From: Anoxybacteroides tepidamans
GTDB lineage: Bacteria > Bacillota > Bacilli > Bacillales > Anoxybacillaceae
Reading direction: 5' to 3'
Length of the DNA stretch: 64,000 nt
NCBI RefSeq assembly: GCF_014201465.1
Contig: NZ_JACHEP010000007.1
Location: forward strand, 53,963-117,962
Below, piece by piece: positions 60,122 to 64,000 of this stretch (position 1 is its first letter; the number at the start of each line of letters is the position of its first letter). Below the pieces are notes generated by a model, which was given only the letters and a program-made list of their open reading frames with translations, was not told the DNA's origin and ran no database searches. A program made the translations under genes and the position numbers.

Positions 60122-60300
60122 TGAATCTCCCAACGACTAAAGTCGCGGGGTTCTTGCGTACAAAAGGGTTTCTCGTACACCTGCGTGCAGAACTCACCCT
60201 TGTTCCGCAAGACTTTCATGGGCAAACACTTCACGAGTGCTTTGCGCCCTGTGCGCCCGATTCAAGACGCTGAACACGATTTAAACTCCCATGCTACTTA
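60122..60300 (-). ncRNA. Right-end region, likely guide RNA (omega/reRNA) of TnpB
   Basis: In IS605-type elements the 3' end of tnpB and the right end encode an RNA that guides TnpB, with the guide taken from flanking host DNA. The stretch here holds the right-end hairpin, and host bases from 60121 downward would be the guide. This is inferred from the family; no transcript evidence exists. Confidence 0.4.
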
Positions 60301-61741
60301 CAACACATGGATGAAGACGAAGTCGTTCCATTTCTTTATTGTGTAGATGGATAAAGCGATCCCATCTGTCTAAACATTTTTGTTGGTCTATTTCTTTTCG
60401 GTTATCTTTAACGTTCATGATTAAAAATGCGCTATATAAATCACGTTGTATTTTACACCCATTTGTTTCATGCCATCGTTGAGAAAGTGTTTTCTTTTTG
60501 TAATCGTTGTTTTGATGGTCGTATTGACTTGCTTTTACGCTGAATGTATCAACAAAATGAAGCGGTTTATTTTCGTATTGTAGTTTTTGATTCAATATGT
60601 TCAAAAACAAACTTGGCGCACGATTCGCAATGCTTTTTCCAAATCGTTTTTTCTTTTTGTATTTTCCGTTGGCATCGACTTTTGTTTCTTTGGCTCTTTT
60701 TTGAAGTGCTTTAAAGTTCATTGTTTCTACTTTGAAACAATCACCAAGCGTAATCATCCAATTAGCTAGTCGATGGTGGTCTTGTTTTCTTTTGTCTGCC
60801 ATCTTTCGTTGTAGTTCAGCTAGTTGATTTTTTGTTTTTATATAGTTTTTGCTCCAAATCCATTTTTCTTTGTTGTCTTCTTTTTTTATGGTGCCATCTT
60901 CATTGTATTTATGGGGGTTATTTGCTCGTCTTTGGCGGTCTAGTTTGCGAAGAAGCACTCGTTTCTGCTTTTCGAGGTTTTCTACGCTTGGCGCAAGAAC
61001 GAGTAGTTTGACATCTGTTTGAGAGCAAACAGCGATTGTTTGTGTGCCAATGTCGATGCCAACGTCACCTTTACCGAGAGGATGTCTAATTTCTCCTGTC
61101 TGTTTGTTGAATTTTTTAGGAGGAATCCCCTCCAGAATAAGCTGAATATAATATTTTATTTTTCCTCTAATTCGCTTACGGAGAATGCGGCAATACTTTA
61201 TTCGATCTTGCAAAGCGATATGCGCATATATGTCATTTTTGCGAATAATGACAGGAATAGATAGCTCATTCCATAAAAGACGACCATCTTTAAAACGAAT
61301 ACCTGTATGATTCGATTTCCCTTCTACGGAATCCATTTCGTTTTGTTTTTTAAAATACACTTGATTGGCGTTTCCAAATGCCAATTTTTCAAAAGCTACC
61401 CACGCTCGTGTCGCAATTTTTTGCGCTGTATGAGAATCGATGTGTTTTTTGAAAGGGTATCGCATTGGCTTGATAAAATCGTGCATGGCGTATTCAGTGA
61501 TGCCATAAGAACGATACAATTCATTTAGTAGTTTGGTTTTTTCTTTTGACGTTGGTAGTTGAATGACTTGTTTGTATTCTTTATCATGTTGCAATTTTTT
61601 ATATCGTTTTAGACACTCACGCAAACAAGCGTTATACAGCTTTCTCGCGATTTCGAATCGCTTTTCAAGCACATGTTCTTGCCATCTTTCTGTTTTTAGT
61701 TTTAACGTCAACACATAACTTTTTGTTTTTGATTTTGCCAA
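60281..61741 (-). CDS. tnpB: TnpB-like RNA-guided nuclease of the IS605 element
   Basis: 486 residues from TTG 61741 with GGGAGG upstream, 16 nt after tnpA. RuvC residues are present in order: Asp230 in GIDIGTQTIAV, Glu339 in VETMNFKAL and Asp434 in RDLYSAFLI. The C-x-x-C zinc finger normally between the last two is absent; the segment reads FSVKASQYDH..NDYKKKTLSQRWHE with a single Cys429. It is therefore a zinc-finger-lacking TnpB, longer than typical 400-residue members. Confidence 0.9.
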   Translation of the reverse strand: MAKSKTKSYVLTLKLKTERWQEHVLEKRFEIARKLYNACLRECLKRYKKLQHDKEYKQVIQLPTSKEKTKLLNELYRSYGITEYAMHDFIKPMRYPFKKHIDSHTAQKIATRAWVAFEKLAFGNANQVYFKKQNEMDSVEGKSNHTGIRFKDGRLLWNELSIPVIIRKNDIYAHIALQDRIKYCRILRKRIRGKIKYYIQLILEGIPPKKFNKQTGEIRHPLGKGDVGIDIGTQTIAVCSQTDVKLLVLAPSVENLEKQKRVLLRKLDRQRRANNPHKYNEDGTIKKEDNKEKWIWSKNYIKTKNQLAELQRKMADKRKQDHHRLANWMITLGDCFKVETMNFKALQKRAKETKVDANGKYKKKKRFGKSIANRAPSLFLNILNQKLQYENKPLHFVDTFSVKASQYDHQNNDYKKKTLSQRWHETNGCKIQRDLYSAFLIMNVKDNRKEIDQQKCLDRWDRFIHLHNKEMERLRLHPCVVSSMGV

Positions 61742-61757
61742 TGCGATACACCTCCCT

Positions 61758-62159
61758 TTACACATTTTTTTGATTTTCAATATATTGCTTTACCGCATCT
61801 TCTGAAATATATCCAACTGTGCAACAAAAATAACTTCTCGTCCATAACGACGGTAATCTGCTTTTTAATGAAGGATATTTTTCTCTTAATATTCGACTGC
61901 TTGTTCCTTTAAACGCTTGAATGATTTTATGCAAATGTTGTCGGGGATCAAAAGAAATAAACAAGTGCACATGATCTGGCATGACTTCTAACGCTTTTAT
62001 TTCTACATCGTGTTCCGTGGCAACTTGATAAAAAATTTCTTTTACATCTCGCTCAATATCTCCGACTAATACTTTTCTTCGGTATTTTGGACAGAATACA
62101 ATATGATATTGATTGAGATAGACAATTCCTTTTTTATGGGTGTATTTTTTGTTTTCCAA
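61758..62159 (-). CDS. tnpA: Y1 HUH transposase TnpA of the IS605 element
   Basis: About 133 residues. The single-strand transposase shows the HUH motif PDHVHLFISF near residues 61-70 and the catalytic tyrosine in the helix AVKQYIENQ at the end. It starts at TTG 62159 (or TTG 62165) after GAGGTGA. It catalyses excision and insertion of the single-stranded element next to TTAC. Confidence 0.93.
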   Translation of the reverse strand: MENKKYTHKKGIVYLNQYHIVFCPKYRRKVLVGDIERDVKEIFYQVATEHDVEIKALEVMPDHVHLFISFDPRQHLHKIIQAFKGTSSRILREKYPSLKSRLPSLWTRSYFCCTVGYISEDAVKQYIENQKNV

Positions 62160-62274
62160 AATCAATCACCTCTATATGAAATATACCATAAATATTAGAT
62201 AAATGGAACATATCTAATAAATTGATTCAAAAAATCAGCGATTCATCCCTAGCCTTTAGGCAGGGGCTTTCTCG

Positions 62275-62454
62275 CTAAAATTTTGTAATTCCCATCAAGC
62301 CGACGATCATGCGAATCGTTGTCGTTTTTCCTGCACCGTTCGGCCCAAGCAGCCCGAACACCTCCCCGGCAAACACATCGAGCGATAAATCGTGAATGAT
62401 TGTCTTTTTGCCGATGTCTTTCCTGACATGCTTCAACTGCAAAATCGGCTTCAT
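62275..62454 (-). pseudogene. N-terminal stub of an ABC transporter ATPase, cut by the IS
   Basis: From ATG 62454 (GGGAGAGG upstream) the frame reads [19 protein letters not shown] ... [25 protein letters not shown], the start of an ABC ATPase with Walker A. At 62285 it enters the IS and stops within three codons. Signature, Walker B and the rest are gone, as is the N-terminal part of the permease beyond the IS. Together the stubs mark a lost ABC exporter. Confidence 0.85.
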
Positions 62455-62560
62455 CCTTTTTCCTCTCCCTTATCATTTTTGTCTCATTTTGTTCTCGTTC
62501 CACTCATCATTACGAATGTGCATGCCTATAGGTTTCAAAATTATTCCATTGTCGTTAGCG

Positions 62561-62665
62561 GGGCAAGAAGCTTATCGGATTTGGGTTGCTCGTTATCGAT
62601 GTTCCGTATGCCGCAAGACGATGACCGTGCTTCCGACATTCTTTTTCCTTTATTCCCAACTTTGA
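62561..62665 (+). pseudogene. Zinc-ribbon fragment resembling a transposase N-terminus
   Basis: A plus-strand frame ending at 62665 reads GQEAYRIWVARYRCSVCRKT and then MTVLPTFFFLYSQL. The R-Y-R-C-x-x-C-x-K-T-x-T-V-L-P pattern is that of transposase-associated zinc-ribbon domains. It has no start and nothing follows, so it is a relic. 62666-62714 holds nothing recognisable. Confidence 0.45.
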
Positions 62666-62714
62666 GAAAGTAGTTCTGAAATAGTGTGCTAATTTACAAA
62701 GTAATGAAAATTGT

Positions 62715-63035
62715 TCAACTACAGAACCTTATTTTTTTATCGTCCTTCGTTACTTTTGAAAGTTTAAAAATACCAACTAACAGACAAATCATACTCCCTC
62801 CCCATAATGCCCCTGATTCACCTAAAAGAAGGGAAATTTCTTCTGACGCCATCGGATGATTAATGTCAAAAGAAATTGCTTTTAATGCCAAGTATACTGC
62901 AATAGAGAACGATACAAAATGCACGAAAATCCAGAAAAATGCTGCTCTTTGTGTGGTATTCCTTCTCCAAAGAAAAATTAGTGTAATAATTGCAATGAGC
63001 ATTATTGTGGAAAAACCAACAATTAACATGTTCAT
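62715..63035 (-). CDS. Three-helix membrane protein, unknown function
   Basis: 106 residues from ATG 63035 with GGAAGAAG upstream. Three membrane helices (about 3-25, 33-56, 76-96) are separated by a loop DINHPMASEEISLLLGESG. The C-terminus is basic and cytoplasmic. It is the last of four small minus-strand genes near the right edge. The family is not recognised. Confidence 0.6.
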   Translation of the reverse strand: MNMLIVGFSTIMLIAIITLIFLWRRNTTQRAAFFWIFVHFVSFSIAVYLALKAISFDINHPMASEEISLLLGESGALWGGSMICLLVGIFKLSKVTKDDKKIRFCS

Positions 63036-63211
63036 CACTTCTTCTTCCAAAGGAAGATGCCGATGCATGTTAAGAACACCTCACATAATAGATAAATTAA
63101 CTCGTAGTGCTAGTTGAGAACTAATCCCTTTCAATGATATGGGTTCAAGGTGTTAAAAAATCTTAATATTAGGAAAATTAACAAGAGAGCTAGGTGTACA
63201 ACATATGCGTG

Positions 63212-63373
63212 TTATTTATCTTTCGCTACGAAAAATCCTGTCATCCCCACGGTAAAGCTTGGTGCCAAACTCCAAAGGAAAAAACCCCATCTGTCCATCA
63301 ATAAAGAAACGATCAAGAAAATCAAAGGCACAAACAACATTAGTCCTATTGCAATTTTCTGGTATCGATTCAT
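63212..63373 (-). CDS. 53-residue two-helix membrane protein
   Basis: An ATG at 63373 with an excellent GGGGAGGTG ribosome site starts MNRYQKIAIGLMLFVPL and ends GFFVAKDK. Two membrane helices are joined by MDRWGFF. It lies 33 nt downstream of the zinc-ribbon gene, probably in the same transcript. 63036-63211 shows no gene. Confidence 0.72.
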   Translation of the reverse strand: MNRYQKIAIGLMLFVPLIFLIVSLLMDRWGFFLWSLAPSFTVGMTGFFVAKDK

Positions 63374-63406
63374 TCGGACACCTCCCCATTAATGAATATA
63401 AAGCAA

Positions 63407-63598
63407 TCAGAGCGCTTTTTTTGGGTTTTCTACTCTCATCGATTGAACTTCTCCACAATTGATACAAAACGTAACGAACAATTTTGACCCGATGCTTAAG
63501 TTTTTGTTTATATTTTTTACATTGGCGTGCCCGCTTCCCACCATACCTTCCGAAACTGAACTGCTACCACAATTCCTGCATTTTTTCTCTACTTTCAC
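63407..63598 (-). CDS. Small zinc-ribbon protein
   Basis: 63 residues from GTG 63598 with GGAGGGG upstream. Two C-x-x-C knuckles (CRNCGS and CINCGE) sit about 35 residues apart, with a Ser/Gly-rich middle. It probably binds zinc and may bind nucleic acid; the role is unknown. It follows the truncated membrane protein by 4 nt, so the two were co-translated. Confidence 0.7.
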   Translation of the reverse strand: MKVEKKCRNCGSSSVSEGMVGSGHANVKNINKNLSIGSKLFVTFCINCGEVQSMRVENPKKAL

Positions 63599-63602
63599 GT
63601 CG

Positions 63603-63815
63603 CTAAATCCCCTCCACTCTTTCGCCTTTCATGCTTTTTCCGGAAGATACAACACTCGCTTTATTGCTTTGAATCCATAACACAAATCCAAAGATTAAAA
63701 TGAGTAAGAATAGCCAAATCATCGATACGATTCCCGCTTCAGGACCAAATGCATCCCCCGCTCCACCATCGGATGGAGATCCGTAGGCAAGGGCTATTTT
63801 TATTCTCGTTTGAGT
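63603..63815 (-). pseudogene. 3' part of a small membrane protein, 5' end removed by an IS
   Basis: The frame reads ALAYGSPSDGGAGDAFGPEAG, then one membrane helix and the tail SNKASVVSSGKSMKGERVEGI, stop at 63603. No start codon exists before the IS boundary near 63820; upstream is a stop. It looks like the end of an exported or membrane protein whose start lies beyond the insertion. Confidence 0.6.
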
Positions 63816-63847
63816 TTATCCCGAGTTCGACAGTGACTAGGCAAACA

Positions 63848-63890
63848 AAATGCCTCTAATCCCTTGATACCAAAGGGACGAGAGGCATTT
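63848..63890. terminator. Hairpin at the end of the insertion sequence
   Basis: AAATGCCTCT/AGAGGCATTT with an inner TCCCTT/AAGGGA stem. It would stop transcripts entering or leaving the element. Confidence 0.65.
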
Positions 63891-63911
63891 GGGCATACTT
63901 CAGGTGTGTAT

Positions 63912-64000
63912 CTAGGTGCGAGGATGGATGCCTAGAATCTTCGGAGGAGGCTCCAGCCCTAGAGCCGCAAAGAATTGAGCCTGTTTGGTCGTCAGTTCGG
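63912..64000 (-). CDS. Transposase C-terminus (partial)
   Basis: A frame entering from the right edge reads ELTTKQAQFFAALGLEPPP, then KILGIHPRT and a TAG at 63912. The proline-rich end is like those of several IS transposases. Only 28 residues are visible, so the family is uncertain. Confidence 0.45.
   Translation of the reverse strand, partial: ELTTKQAQFFAALGLEPPPKILGIHPRT

Larger units (their letters stand above)
60122..62284 (-). mobile_element. IS200/IS605-family element carrying tnpA and tnpB
   Basis: About 2163 bp. On the minus strand the left end is adjacent to TTAC (62285-62288) and has a subterminal hairpin around CCCCTGCCTAAAGGCTAGGG; the right end has the hairpin CCCGCGACTTTAGTCGTTGGG and finishes ...GATTCA at 60122. 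There are no terminal inverted repeats or target duplication, as expected for the family. Ends are set by hairpins and gene breakpoints, so a few bases are uncertain. Confidence 0.85.
63823..64000 (-). mobile_element. 3' end of an insertion sequence running off the window
   Basis: The block contains a terminal sequence around CGAGTTCGACAG (about 63824-63836), a strong end hairpin (63848-63890) and the end of a transposase-like frame at 63912. It cuts the small membrane protein gene. The family and exact boundary cannot be fixed from this part. Confidence 0.55.

Noticed and set aside
62249..62503. Frame of 84 codons over the ABC ATPase start and IS left end
   Set aside because: It is out of frame with the clear ATPase stub (Walker A in the other frame).
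63848..63890. A third member of the cloverleaf family
   Set aside because: It is a simple nested hairpin at the end of an insertion sequence without the three-hairpin plan or the shared core motifs.

Overview
The window looks like chromosome from a moderately thermophilic Bacillaceae, most like Anoxybacillus or Geobacillus. Its backbone follows the Bacillus subtilis order hemX-hemA, engB-lonA-lonB-clpX-tig, leu/ilv, rph-gerM-racE-gerE, sdhCAB, lysC, uvrC, trxA-etfA-etfB-fadB-fadR-lcfA, mutS2-polX-yshB-zapA and rnhC. The species is inferred from protein resemblance and gene order only; no database was searched. Most genes lie on the minus strand.

Layout. 1-1.9 kb: haem synthesis. 2-2.5 kb: a small plus-strand membrane protein. 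2.8-10.6 kb: the EngB GTPase, LonA, LonB, ClpX and trigger factor (ribosome assembly and protein quality control). 10.8-21.2 kb: a TPR protein, then ilvE and ilvB-ilvH-ilvC-leuA-leuB-leuC-leuD, controlled by a Leu T-box and probably CodY. 21.4-21.8 kb: tRNA-Arg(TCT) behind an unusual repeat-flanked leader. 21.8-27 kb: ysnB, rdgB, rph, gerM, racE, a broken ysmB, gerE and ysmA. 27-30.2 kb: succinate dehydrogenase. 30.5-34.5 kb: yslB, lysC with a lysine riboswitch, and uvrC. 34.5-42.4 kb: an accessory block between uvrC and trxA, with a GT-C-type glycosyltransferase, a Fur-controlled two-gene FTR1 iron-uptake operon, a three-gene glycan operon and a Fur-controlled lipoprotein. 42.5-48 kb: thioredoxin and fatty-acid degradation genes with a FadR operator. 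48-55 kb: a micro-protein, yshE, mutS2, polX, yshB, zapA and rnhC.

55-64 kb is a degraded, mobile-element-rich end. It holds a marR-mmpL efflux operon, a second mmpL reduced to a stub, a truncated nucleotidyltransferase, an Uma2-type nuclease, and a complete IS200/IS605 element (tnpA plus tnpB). That element lies between the stub of an ABC ATPase and the stub of an ABC permease. A run of small membrane and zinc-ribbon genes follows, cut by another insertion sequence that runs off the window.

The best candidates for something undescribed are four. Two cloverleaf-forming intergenic elements (2587-2727 and 51078-51219) share core motifs but differ by compensating changes, and the outer stem of the second recurs as a simple hairpin at 31044-31083. 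A 235-bp insertion between the tRNA-Arg promoter and the tRNA is flanked by 16-bp copies of the tRNA 5' end. The accessory iron/glycan block includes a split FTR1 system and a three-repeat Fur-controlled lipoprotein. The tnpB product keeps its RuvC residues but lacks the usual zinc-finger cysteines. No CRISPR array or rRNA was seen.
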